From positions 3,312 through 67,311 of the forward strand of contig NZGH01000030.1 in the NCBI GenBank assembly GCA_002690875.1: DNA of 64,000 nt, given 5' to 3'. The notes under the pieces are model-generated. The model saw only the letters and a program-made list of their open reading frames with translations, searched no databases and was not told the DNA's origin. The position numbers and the translations under genes were made by a program. Below are positions 1 to 7,275 of the stretch, one piece after another. Source of the stretch: Rickettsiales bacterium (GTDB lineage Bacteria > Pseudomonadota > Alphaproteobacteria > TMED127). Every line of letters starts with the position of its first letter. Positions within the stretch are counted from its first letter, which is position 1.

Positions 1-36
1 TGTGAATTATTAATATTTATTAGGAAAGTTAGTGAC

Positions 37-570
37 TTATTTTAGATGTTTTTCGTAAATAAATTTACCATTTCTATAAATATCAATTCTCTCTAATTCC
101 CCTTTTTCATCATAATAAGTCCAATTAGAGCTAGGCTTGTTGTTATTATATGTAACTTCTGATCTTATTTGCCCATTCTTGTGAAACATCTTAAATAAAC
201 CATCCTTTATTTTACCATCTATGTAACTTAATTTCCAATATATCGACCCATCATCATGAAACTCAAACCAATCACCAATTTTTTGTCCTTCAAAAAATTG
301 TCCTTTCATTGATATTTTACCATTTTCGTGAAAAGTTTTAAAATCACCATGTTGTTTACCATTTTTAAAATGATCAATTAAAGAAACGGAACCAGATTCA
401 TGAAAGTTTTTCAAGGTTCCAGTAAACGGCTTATCATCAGTCTTATTGTAAAAGATATTTCCCCTCTTTATTAATTCGCTCCAGGAATTAATTTCGACAT
501 TTGAATGTCCTGAAAAAGAGAATAAAAAAACTATAAAAAAACAAATTAGTTTTATAATATTAATAACCAT
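37..570 (-). CDS. Secreted MORN-variant repeat protein (YwqK-like)
   Basis: 177 aa. A hydrophobic N-terminus (about residues 1-22, ending near FSGHS) looks like a signal peptide, so the protein is probably periplasmic or surface-exposed. The rest is a series of roughly 22-residue MORN-2-type repeats with cores such as FHESGSVSLIDHFKNGKQHG, FHENGKISMKGQFFEG, FHDDGSIYWKLSYIDGK and FHKNGQIRSEVTYNNNK. Databases often call such proteins YwqK-family antitoxin, but no toxin gene is next to it and the repeat alone gives no biochemical function. Its ATG overlaps the TAA of a 24-codon ORF upstream (TAATG). Family assignment is firm; function is unknown. Confidence 0.75.
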   Translation of the reverse strand: MVINIIKLICFFIVFLFSFSGHSNVEINSWSELIKRGNIFYNKTDDKPFTGTLKNFHESGSVSLIDHFKNGKQHGDFKTFHENGKISMKGQFFEGQKIGDWFEFHDDGSIYWKLSYIDGKIKDGLFKMFHKNGQIRSEVTYNNNKPSSNWTYYDEKGELERIDIYRNGKFIYEKHLK

Positions 571-644
571 TATTTTAACTTTTTATAAAGTATAAAAACA
601 AGAAGCCACATGCCTATTACAACTAAAATCTCAACTAATGTCAT
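570..644 (-). CDS. Possible 24-aa membrane peptide
   Basis: Tiny ORF starting ATG at 644 and ending in a TAA that overlaps the ATG of the MORN protein by one base (TAATG). The product is almost entirely one hydrophobic segment (LVEILVVIGMWLLVFILY) with a KKLK tail, as expected for a single-pass membrane peptide with a positive-inside end. There is no homology argument. The stop/start coupling and the composition are the only support, and in such AT-rich DNA it may be chance. The rest of the 571-743 spacer holds a 10-bp palindrome AGGTATACCT (716-725) and nothing else I recognise. Confidence 0.25.
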   Translation of the reverse strand: MTLVEILVVIGMWLLVFILYKKLK

Positions 645-743
645 TTTAGTATAGTAACTAATAATTTATATAAGACAATCTTTAGAGAAAACAAACAAAC
701 AATCCTAAACTAAACAGGTATACCTAAAAGAATACTTTTTTTA

Positions 744-2711
744 TTAGTAATATAGTTTAAGCATAAACATGAAACTTCTTCCAGGCAATTGAACATGTGC
801 TTTTTTCGACTCTAGATGACTTCTTCCAACAACATCAAGTAAGTTAGAAGCTGTAAACATTAGATGACCTGAGAGATCTGAATAATTAAAGTCTCGCGTT
901 AAATCAAAATCTAATCTTGAGTGCCCCCCAGTTCTAGTTTGAAATGGTCCTATAAATTCCTTATCGAAATAATGATAGTAATTTAGATTTGCATCCCAAT
1001 TTTCATTTATAGCCTTAATACCGAAGTTCATCTTTGTTTGAGGAATTCTTGATAAAGCTTTGTCATTTGAATTTCGGTATCCTTTAAGGAAGTCAATCAT
1101 AACATTAGAAATCAAATCAAAGTCATCGATTTTTGCAAAAGCATACTGACCACTGACTTCCAAACCAGTGAATAATGCATTATATTGGGTGAAATTAACA
1201 TTGTTCATATCTTCACCCTCTACTTCTGTTGTAGTTCCATCTCTATCTGCTGCAATAAAATCATCAATGTAATTATAGTATGTTTCAATTTTTAGGTTAT
1301 CAAGACCATCATCATAACTATATCCTAAAGAAAAATTATAAGAAGTTTCAACATCCATATTGCTATCCCCGACTTCAAATTGTTCTAGTGCATGATGTGG
1401 ACCATTAGCGAATAATTCAACTGCATTAGGCGCTCTCTCAGTAAAGTCAAACCCACCAAAAACATTGTTATTAGTAAAAATTTCTCTTTTAATTGTTGAG
1501 GAAAATGCACCAGGAAAAAATCCTTTTTCCATACTAGTATTTTTTAAATTTACTGATTCTATACGACCTCCAACATCCAAATCAAATAAATCAAAATTAA
1601 AGCTTTCAAGAGCAAATAATGCAAAACTAGATGTTCTTGTATGCACTAAATGACTTTCCTCTTGCCCTAAGGCTCCCTGATCGTAATTTTGAAAGTGGAA
1701 CCCAATCAACCCTTCGCTGTTAACGTCAATAATTGAATTGTGATTAAGAGAGGTTTTAATTTCGTATAAATCACTAAAAAAATTAATGTTGTGATTATTT
1801 CCCGAACCAGTTCTTTCAGAATGATTATATTCAGATACTGCTCCTTGTAAGTTAAACTTATTAAAGTAGGCATTGTTAAGTGACAATGAAGACTGAAAAT
1901 TAAACGTATTTTTAGTTGGGTTTAAAGAGGTCATATTCTCTTCACCTTCAGGACCAGGGTTACCGTAAACAGCTTCTAGTTTATCAAAAGAAAATCCAAT
2001 GTAATTCTCACCATCATTATATGTTAAACCGACACCACCTGATGCCATAAATTTTGAGGAATTTGGCTGTTTATCTGAGGTGTTTGCTAAATCATAAGGG
2101 CCTGAACTTAATCCACTACCAGTCAGTCGAACAGTAAAATTATCGATTGAATGGCCAGCTTTGAGACTTCCTTTAAGTTCACCGCCAGATGTACGGTAGC
2201 CAAAATTTGCCTCTATATTTTCGTCCGTTACAATTTTGTCAGTAGCAATTAGAGGGTTAATTATATTAACAACACCTGCAAATCCGTTATTACCATATAA
2301 TAATGTTCCAGGTCCTTTAATAATTTCAATTTTGTCAATCAGCATTGGATCGTAACCAACTATGTGATCCTCACCAAATTCAGATACATCTGTTGTGCTA
2401 CTACTATTTTGAAGAATTTTAACTCTCGAATTGGCCATACCCCTTATTATTGGGCGTGAAGCATTTCCAAGTCCTGTTGAGGAAATGCCAGGTAAATCTT
2501 TTAGCATATCACCAATGGAGTATTTTCTTTTTGTTTCAATGTCATGACCTTCAAATAATATATTTCCTCTTTCAGCTTCAAAATCTTTTGTAGGTTTAAT
2601 TTTAGAGGTAACAAACACATTTGGTGCAACAAAAATAGACTCAAGTTTTTCTGCTTTTGCTACACTAGAAAAAAAGATAAGAACTGACAAAAAAGAAATT
2701 TTTTTATTCAT
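744..2711 (-). CDS. TonB-dependent outer-membrane receptor, ZnuD-like (zinc uptake)
   Basis: 655 aa outer-membrane receptor. Signal peptide is about residues 1-20 (cleavage near VAKA). The plug domain follows, with RPIIRGMANSRV (86-97) and IIKGPGTLLYG (130-140). A 22-strand-type beta barrel fills the remainder and ends in an aromatic residue (KLYY), typical for Bam-dependent insertion. The plug segment DVSEFGEDHIVGYDPMLIDK resembles the SPDHAVAVDP-like stretch of the ZnuD zinc receptor family, and a Zur-box-like operator lies just upstream, so zinc is the best substrate guess. It has a good ribosome site (GGAGAG) and lies 64 bp behind the tungstate-type binding protein gene. Receptor class is certain; the metal is inferred. 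Confidence 0.85.
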   Translation of the reverse strand: MNKKISFLSVLIFFSSVAKAEKLESIFVAPNVFVTSKIKPTKDFEAERGNILFEGHDIETKRKYSIGDMLKDLPGISSTGLGNASRPIIRGMANSRVKILQNSSSTTDVSEFGEDHIVGYDPMLIDKIEIIKGPGTLLYGNNGFAGVVNIINPLIATDKIVTDENIEANFGYRTSGGELKGSLKAGHSIDNFTVRLTGSGLSSGPYDLANTSDKQPNSSKFMASGGVGLTYNDGENYIGFSFDKLEAVYGNPGPEGEENMTSLNPTKNTFNFQSSLSLNNAYFNKFNLQGAVSEYNHSERTGSGNNHNINFFSDLYEIKTSLNHNSIIDVNSEGLIGFHFQNYDQGALGQEESHLVHTRTSSFALFALESFNFDLFDLDVGGRIESVNLKNTSMEKGFFPGAFSSTIKREIFTNNNVFGGFDFTERAPNAVELFANGPHHALEQFEVGDSNMDVETSYNFSLGYSYDDGLDNLKIETYYNYIDDFIAADRDGTTTEVEGEDMNNVNFTQYNALFTGLEVSGQYAFAKIDDFDLISNVMIDFLKGYRNSNDKALSRIPQTKMNFGIKAINENWDANLNYYHYFDKEFIGPFQTRTGGHSRLDFDLTRDFNYSDLSGHLMFTASNLLDVVGRSHLESKKAHVQLPGRSFMFMLKLYY

Positions 2712-2742
2712 TAGAAACTCTCCATTAAAAATTGTGCTAAAC

Positions 2743-2757
2743 TGTTATATTATAACA
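2743..2757 (-). promoter_or_regulatory. Zur-box-like operator overlapping an extended -10 of the TonB receptor
   Basis: TGTTATATTATAACA is a perfect 7-1-7 palindrome and equals the core of the proteobacterial Zur consensus (TGTTATANTATAACA). Read on the minus strand it contains TGT-TATAAT, an extended -10 (hexamer 2754-2749), which predicts a transcript start near 2742 and a 30-nt leader. No good -35 is visible. The operator would cover positions about -15 to -1, so a bound repressor would block RNA polymerase directly. The zur gene itself is not in this window. Confidence 0.65.
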
Positions 2758-2775
2758 CTTATAATAAATCAAGTT

Positions 2776-3585
2776 TTAATTGGTTGGAAAGAATAACTGT
2801 TGACCACCAATTTCATAAGAGGAAATTAACTGCATTGTTTCTGGAGAAATCAACCAATCAATAAAAATATTAGCTTTTTTAAATTTTACGTCTGGACATT
2901 TTTTTGGACTTACAGGAATAACTCCATAGTAATTATACAAAAGTGGTTCATTTTCGACTAATATTACGTGGTTTTTTTTATTCTTAAAACTTAACCACGT
3001 TGATCTATCAGATAAAATATATGCTTCTTTATTAACTGCAATGTTTATTGCACCACCCATACTTTGTCCAACAGACAAATACCATTTGTTTTTTCTTGGG
3101 TTTGGCTTAATTCCAGAAGAACTCCAAAGTAGGACTTCTTTTTTATGTGTTCCACTGTCATCACCTCTTGATATAAAATTAATCTTATTGTTACTAATAG
3201 ATTTTAAAGCGCTAATTATTGAATGGCTTCCCTTTACATTACCAGGGTCAAAATCAGGACCAATTAAAACAAAGTCATTATACATAAATTCTCTCCTCGA
3301 AACCCCATATCCCTCATCTAAAAATTTCTGCTCTGATTCTTTATGATGAGCAATAAGTACATCAGCATCACATCTTTCTGCATTTTTTATTGCTTGACCA
3401 GTACCTACAGCAACTACTCTAACGTCAATTTGTGTTTTTTTAAAAAAATCAGGTAATATAAAATCATAAAGCCCTGAATCCCTGGCAGATGTAGTTGATT
3501 GTAAAATAATAAAATCTTTACAAATAAGTTGATTATGAGAAATTAAGAAAAAAAGGATAATTTTAAAAAACAATTTTTTTTTCAC
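2776..3585 (-). CDS. TupA-like tungstate/oxyanion-binding periplasmic protein (orphan)
   Basis: 269 aa with a GTG start and an N-terminal signal peptide (about residues 1-21). It matches the TupA branch of substrate-binding proteins: LQSTTSARDSGLYDF (29-43) at the anion-binding strand, VVAVGTGQAIKNAERCDADV, GYGVSRREFMYNDFVLIGP, and FISRGDDSGTHKKE, the segments that contact the tungstate or molybdate ion in the family. tupB/tupC-type permease and ATPase genes are not adjacent, which is unusual, since TupABC is normally one operon. The gene is divergent from the metallo-hydrolase and followed by the TonB receptor. Family call is confident; the bound ion (tungstate, molybdate or other) is not decided by sequence. 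Confidence 0.8.
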   Translation of the reverse strand: MKKKLFFKIILFFLISHNQLICKDFIILQSTTSARDSGLYDFILPDFFKKTQIDVRVVAVGTGQAIKNAERCDADVLIAHHKESEQKFLDEGYGVSRREFMYNDFVLIGPDFDPGNVKGSHSIISALKSISNNKINFISRGDDSGTHKKEVLLWSSSGIKPNPRKNKWYLSVGQSMGGAINIAVNKEAYILSDRSTWLSFKNKKNHVILVENEPLLYNYYGVIPVSPKKCPDVKFKKANIFIDWLISPETMQLISSYEIGGQQLFFPTN

Positions 3586-3634
3586 TGTTACTATGAATCA
3601 TTACATTATAAATTTTTCAACTAAAAAATTTAAA

Positions 3635-4552
3635 ATGAGCCTTAGCTTATTATTAAAAATATTTTTTTTAGTTTTTTTTATTTTTAAAAATAGTTTTAGT
3701 TTTGAAGTTAATGAAGTTGCTGAAGGTTTATTTGTTCATTTTGGCAAGCAAGAAGATTCTAGTACAAAAAATAATGGGGATATTGCGAATATTGGCTTCA
3801 TTGTTGGATCTAAATCAATTGCAGTAATTGACACCGGTGGTACACCTGAGATAGGAATGAGTCTTTTTAAAAAAATTAGAGAAATTTCAAGTCTACCAAT
3901 ATCACATATTATAATCACTCATTCACACCCTGATCATTTTTTTGGGACTGAAGCTTTAATAAATGATAAGGTAATAATTATTGGACATGAAAAGCTTGAA
4001 AGAGCATTAATCACAAATTTTGAATTTTATAAAAATCTTCAATTTAGTTTGATTAAACAAGAAAGTATAAAAAAAACAAAACTATTTCTGCCTAATCAAA
4101 TAGTAAAAATTGATTCAATCAAAACCATAAATATTGGCGATAGGAAAATTGAAATTAAAGCATGGAAAAGTGGTCACACAGATAATGATCTATCAATATA
4201 TGATAAAAAAACTAAATTTTTATGGTCAGAAAATATATTCGTTGAAAGAGTCCCGTCAATTCGAGCAAGTGTCAAAGGTTGGAAATCTAATTTAGATGAA
4301 ACACTTAAAATGGATATTGATACAATTATACCTGGACATGGGCCTTTAAAAAAAAAGAACGAAGCTATTGAGCCAATGATAAGTTATTTTGATAGACTAA
4401 TTAAAGAAGTACGAAAATTCCATACGAAAGGAAAAACCCTTAAAAGTGCACAAAATCAGGCTGCTTCAGAGAACAAAGAAAAATGGTTGCTATTTGATTC
4501 TTATCATAGTTCAAATGTTACAAAAACATTTACTGAACTTGAGTGGGAATAG
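3635..4552 (+). CDS. Secreted metallo-beta-lactamase-fold hydrolase
   Basis: About 305 aa from the ATG at 3635. An in-frame ATG at 3593 adds 14 residues, but the signal peptide (MSLSLLLKIFFLVFF) begins cleanly at the later one, which also leaves about 50 bp for divergent promoters. The metal motif THSHPDH, then a His in WKSGHTDNDLSIY and IIPGHGP near the C-terminus, give the usual binuclear zinc site of the MBL fold. The overall pattern (NIGFIVGSKSIAVIDTGG) resembles SoxH/quinoprotein-relay metallo-hydrolases of the periplasm. The true substrate is unknown; resistance to beta-lactams should not be assumed. Confidence 0.75.
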   Translation: MSLSLLLKIFFLVFFIFKNSFSFEVNEVAEGLFVHFGKQEDSSTKNNGDIANIGFIVGSKSIAVIDTGGTPEIGMSLFKKIREISSLPISHIIITHSHPDHFFGTEALINDKVIIIGHEKLERALITNFEFYKNLQFSLIKQESIKKTKLFLPNQIVKIDSIKTINIGDRKIEIKAWKSGHTDNDLSIYDKKTKFLWSENIFVERVPSIRASVKGWKSNLDETLKMDIDTIIPGHGPLKKKNEAIEPMISYFDRLIKEVRKFHTKGKTLKSAQNQAASENKEKWLLFDSYHSSNVTKTFTELEWE

Positions 4553-4590
4553 AACTAAACAAAATTAAAACATGGTCGATTTAGATTACT

Positions 4591-4743
4591 ATGTTTCCAA
4601 CAATTTTTAAAATTTTTGTTTATTTCAATATAACTTTTATAGTGATTGTAACAATCTTTCTAATTTTTTCTAAGAAAAATGAACCAAAGGTTTTTCCTGA
4701 AAAATTTAGTAAAAAATATCTGCTAAAATACCCAAGAATATAA
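4591..4743 (+). CDS. Possible 50-aa single-pass membrane protein
   Basis: Starts ATG TTT CCA and ends TAA at 4741-4743. A long hydrophobic helix (about residues 4-26) is followed by a lysine-rich tail (SKKNEPKVFPEKFSKKY), giving a positive cytoplasmic end. It lies between the metallo-hydrolase and a small coiled-coil gene, on the same strand. No family recognised. The topology is coherent and it fills an otherwise empty spacer, but chance cannot be excluded. Confidence 0.35.
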   Translation: MFPTIFKIFVYFNITFIVIVTIFLIFSKKNEPKVFPEKFSKKYLLKYPRI

Positions 4744-4787
4744 AAAAAATATTTACTATTTAGTGTCTTGATACTAAATTAACTAAT

Positions 4788-4961
4788 ATGAAAAATAGTA
4801 ATCAATCAGATCAAATAAAAGTTCTTGAAGCAAAAATTGATAGACTTCAACGATCTATTACTAAACTTGAAAAAAAACTAACAGACCATATAGCTTTTAT
4901 TGACAGAGTATATGAACCACTGAGAAACCCCATTTCTAAAATTAAGAACTTTTTTGGCTAA
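4788..4961 (+). CDS. Small coiled-coil protein, 57 aa
   Basis: ATG at 4788, TAA at 4959-4961. Residues about 8-35 form heptads (VLEAKIDRLQRSITKLEKKL), a predicted coiled coil, followed by HIAFIDRVYEPLRNP and a basic end. Length and layout resemble small SlyX-like or uncharacterised coiled-coil proteins of AT-rich alphaproteobacteria, but I do not recognise a named family. It sits 17 bp upstream of the DUF3147-like membrane protein in the same direction and may be co-transcribed with it. Confidence 0.5.
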   Translation: MKNSNQSDQIKVLEAKIDRLQRSITKLEKKLTDHIAFIDRVYEPLRNPISKIKNFFG

Positions 4962-4978
4962 TTATCAAAATTGACACT

Positions 4979-5317
4979 ATGGTCGTTTTTATTGCAAAAG
5001 TTTTATTTTCAGCCATTGTTATTTCTTTTGCAAGCTGGCTGTCCATTAAAAAGCCAGTTCTTGCAGGCTTTATAATTGCTTTACCACTGCTTAGCATCTT
5101 ATCAATTGCATTTTCTTATGCCGAACATAAAAATCTAGATAAAACCATCTTATTTGCAAAAAGCATTGTTATTGGAATACCAGCCTCATTAACATTCTTT
5201 TTACCATTTTTTTTTGCCAAAACACTTGGTTTAAATTTTATAACCACATACACTCTTGCCTTATTTCTTTTAATCATAGGTTTTGTTGCACACAAGTTCA
5301 TTATGAACTATTTTTAG
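4979..5317 (+). CDS. DUF3147-like small integral membrane protein
   Basis: 112 aa with about four hydrophobic helices: roughly residues 3-20, 27-46, 61-80 and 85-108. The loop after helix 1 (LSIKKPVLAGFIIALPLLSILSI) and the short charged turn AEHKNLDK resemble the DUF3147 family of four-helix membrane proteins. Function of the family is unknown. Upstream is the small coiled-coil gene; downstream is a 124-bp spacer before sspB. Confidence 0.55.
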   Translation: MVVFIAKVLFSAIVISFASWLSIKKPVLAGFIIALPLLSILSIAFSYAEHKNLDKTILFAKSIVIGIPASLTFFLPFFFAKTLGLNFITTYTLALFLLIIGFVAHKFIMNYF

Positions 5318-5320
5318 TTG

Positions 5321-5401
5321 ATGTATGAGTTCTATAGAGTTTTTAGAATTTTTGTTTTTATAATACTAACTATTTTCACACTTATATTCATTTTTAATTA
5401 A
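5321..5401 (+). CDS. Possible 26-aa hydrophobic peptide
   Basis: A short ORF (ATG TAT GAG to TAA) whose product is a basic N-terminus followed by one hydrophobic segment (FVFIILTIFTLIFIF). It lies in the spacer between the DUF3147-like gene and sspB. There is no ribosome-binding site of note and no recognisable family; in DNA this rich in T such ORFs arise by chance. Confidence 0.15.
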   Translation: MYEFYRVFRIFVFIILTIFTLIFIFN

Positions 5402-5441
5402 CTCTAGGATATTATTAAAGTTAGCATTAAGAAAAAATTTC

Positions 5442-5891
5442 ATGAAAAAAATTTTTATTGATTATGGGGAAAGAATTAATACTGCTATTTTAGGAGTTAT
5501 TAAAGATATCCTCAAGGATCTTGAGGAATCAAAAATATCATCTAATCATTGTTTTTACATAACATTTAAAACAAAAAATTCTAAAGTAGACATTCCTAAG
5601 CACCTTCTTAAAGAGTACCCCAATGAAATGACAATTGTTCTACAAAATCAATACTGGAATTTATCTGTAAAAAAAAATAATTTTTCTGTAGCTTTGTCAT
5701 TTAATAAAAAAAGGGAAACATTAACAATTCCATTCAATGCTATCACAAAGTTTTATGACCCTTTTGTCAAATTTAGTATTCAACTTGAATTAAAGGAAGA
5801 AAAAGGTAAAACCGAGAAAGAAAGAAAAGTTAAAAAATCTAAAACAAATAAAATTATTGCCCTGGATGACTTTAGAAGAAAAAATGACTGA
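5442..5891 (+). CDS. sspB: SspB-type ClpXP adaptor (alphaproteobacterial form)
   Basis: 149 aa. It follows the alpha-type SspB layout: an N-terminal substrate-binding fold (IDYGERINTAILGVIKDILKDL, then HCFYITFKTKNSKVDIPKHL and MTIVLQNQYWNLSV), a charged linker (about residues 125-136), and a short C-terminal tail NKIIALDDFRRK that matches the ClpX-docking XB motif. SspB tethers ssrA-tagged proteins to the ClpXP protease. The gene overlaps fumC by 8 bp, a pairing common in alphaproteobacteria. Confidence 0.85.
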   Translation: MKKIFIDYGERINTAILGVIKDILKDLEESKISSNHCFYITFKTKNSKVDIPKHLLKEYPNEMTIVLQNQYWNLSVKKNNFSVALSFNKKRETLTIPFNAITKFYDPFVKFSIQLELKEEKGKTEKERKVKKSKTNKIIALDDFRRKND

Positions 5892-7275
5892 TTACAGAAC
5901 TGAAATTGATAGTATTGGACAAGTAAAGGTTCCAAAACAAAAATATTGGGGAGCTCAGACTCAAAGAAGTCTGGAAAACTTTAAAATTGGTTCAGATAAA
6001 ATTCCCATAAATTTTATAAAATCGTTCGCCATGCAAAAAAAAGCCTCTGCTATTAGCAATATAGCGTTAGATAAACTTGAAAATAAATTAGGTCAGGAAA
6101 TAATCAAAGTTTGTGATGAGATAATAGAAGGTAAACTTGATGATCATTTTCCTTTATCAGTTTGGCAAACTGGTTCAGGAACCCAAACTAATATGAATCT
6201 AAACGAAGTTATTGCAAATAAAGCTAATCAGAATTTAGGTAAAAATCTTGGTGAATATTCACCAATTCACCCAAATGATCATTGTAATATGGGTCAATCC
6301 TCTAATGATTCATTTCCTACAGCCATGCATATATCCATAAGTAAGATAACTAACGAAAAACTTTTTCCAGCAATCAATAACTTAATAAGATCTCTTGAAA
6401 AAAAAATAAGAGAATTCAAGAATATCATTAAAATAGGAAGAACACATCTACAAGATGCAACACCAATAACAATTGATCAAGAATTTAGCGGTTATTTGAA
6501 TCAGGTAAAAAATGCTTTTAAAAGAATTAAAATAGCCTACGAGGAACTCCTATATCTTGCACAAGGTGGAACTGCTGTTGGAACAGGTATTAATACTTCA
6601 ACAAAATTTATAAAAGGATTTATGAAAGCAATCCAAATTATTACAGATTTACCCTTCAAAGAATCAAAAAATAAATTTGAGGCTTTATCTTCTCATGAAC
6701 CCATAATTTTTTTTTCTAGTTCCATAAACACACTTGTTATAGCATGTTATAAAATTTCAAATGACATTAGACTTTTATCCTCTGGACCTAGATGTGGAAT
6801 TGGTGAACTAATTTTACCCTCAAATGAACCTGGTTCATCAATAATGCCAGGAAAAATTAATCCAACTCAGTGCGAGGCTATTGCACAAGTTTGCCTTCAC
6901 CTCATGGGGTTATATAGTTCAAGTGCTTTTGCAGGAAGTCAAGGGCATTTTCAATTAAATGCCAACAAAACTGTTTTATTATTTAACACGCTACGTATCG
7001 TTGAACTTTTATCTGATGCAATAAATTCATTTAGTGACAACTGTTTGAAGAATATTGTAGCAAATAAAAAAAAAATTGATGAAAATTTAAAAAATTCATT
7101 AATGCTTGTTACTGCTCTTAACCCTAAAATTGGTTATACAAAAGCATCCGAAGTTGCAAAAAAGGCTTTTGCAGAAAATATTACTTTAAAGGATGCAGCT
7201 GTAAAACTTAATTATTTGGATTCTAAGGAATTTGATTCAATTGTAGATCCAAAGAAAATGATCAAAGGCGATTAA
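5884..7275 (+). CDS. fumC: Fumarate hydratase class II
   Basis: 463 aa from the ATG at 5884, inside the end of sspB. The open frame extends 9 codons further up, but the family normally begins near the TEIDSIG segment. It converts fumarate to malate in the citric acid cycle, in the cytoplasm. Diagnostic motifs are SSNDSFPTAMH, GRTHLQDATPI and the fumarase/aspartase signature GSSIMPGKINPTQCEA carrying the catalytic loop serines. Length matches E. coli FumC (467 aa). Its stop TAA shares the palindrome TTAA (7272-7275) with the stop of the convergent AsmA-like gene. Confidence 0.95.
   Translation: MTDYRTEIDSIGQVKVPKQKYWGAQTQRSLENFKIGSDKIPINFIKSFAMQKKASAISNIALDKLENKLGQEIIKVCDEIIEGKLDDHFPLSVWQTGSGTQTNMNLNEVIANKANQNLGKNLGEYSPIHPNDHCNMGQSSNDSFPTAMHISISKITNEKLFPAINNLIRSLEKKIREFKNIIKIGRTHLQDATPITIDQEFSGYLNQVKNAFKRIKIAYEELLYLAQGGTAVGTGINTSTKFIKGFMKAIQIITDLPFKESKNKFEALSSHEPIIFFSSSINTLVIACYKISNDIRLLSSGPRCGIGELILPSNEPGSSIMPGKINPTQCEAIAQVCLHLMGLYSSSAFAGSQGHFQLNANKTVLLFNTLRIVELLSDAINSFSDNCLKNIVANKKKIDENLKNSLMLVTALNPKIGYTKASEVAKKAFAENITLKDAAVKLNYLDSKEFDSIVDPKKMIKGD

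Noticed and set aside
37..570. Antitoxin of a toxin-antitoxin pair (the usual database name of YwqK-like proteins)
   Set aside because: It is a secreted MORN-repeat protein and no toxin gene is adjacent.
744..3585. tupA and the TonB receptor as one dedicated tungstate uptake operon
   Set aside because: The Zur-type operator and extended -10 lie between them, giving the receptor its own promoter, and its plug looks ZnuD-like; kept only as an open question.
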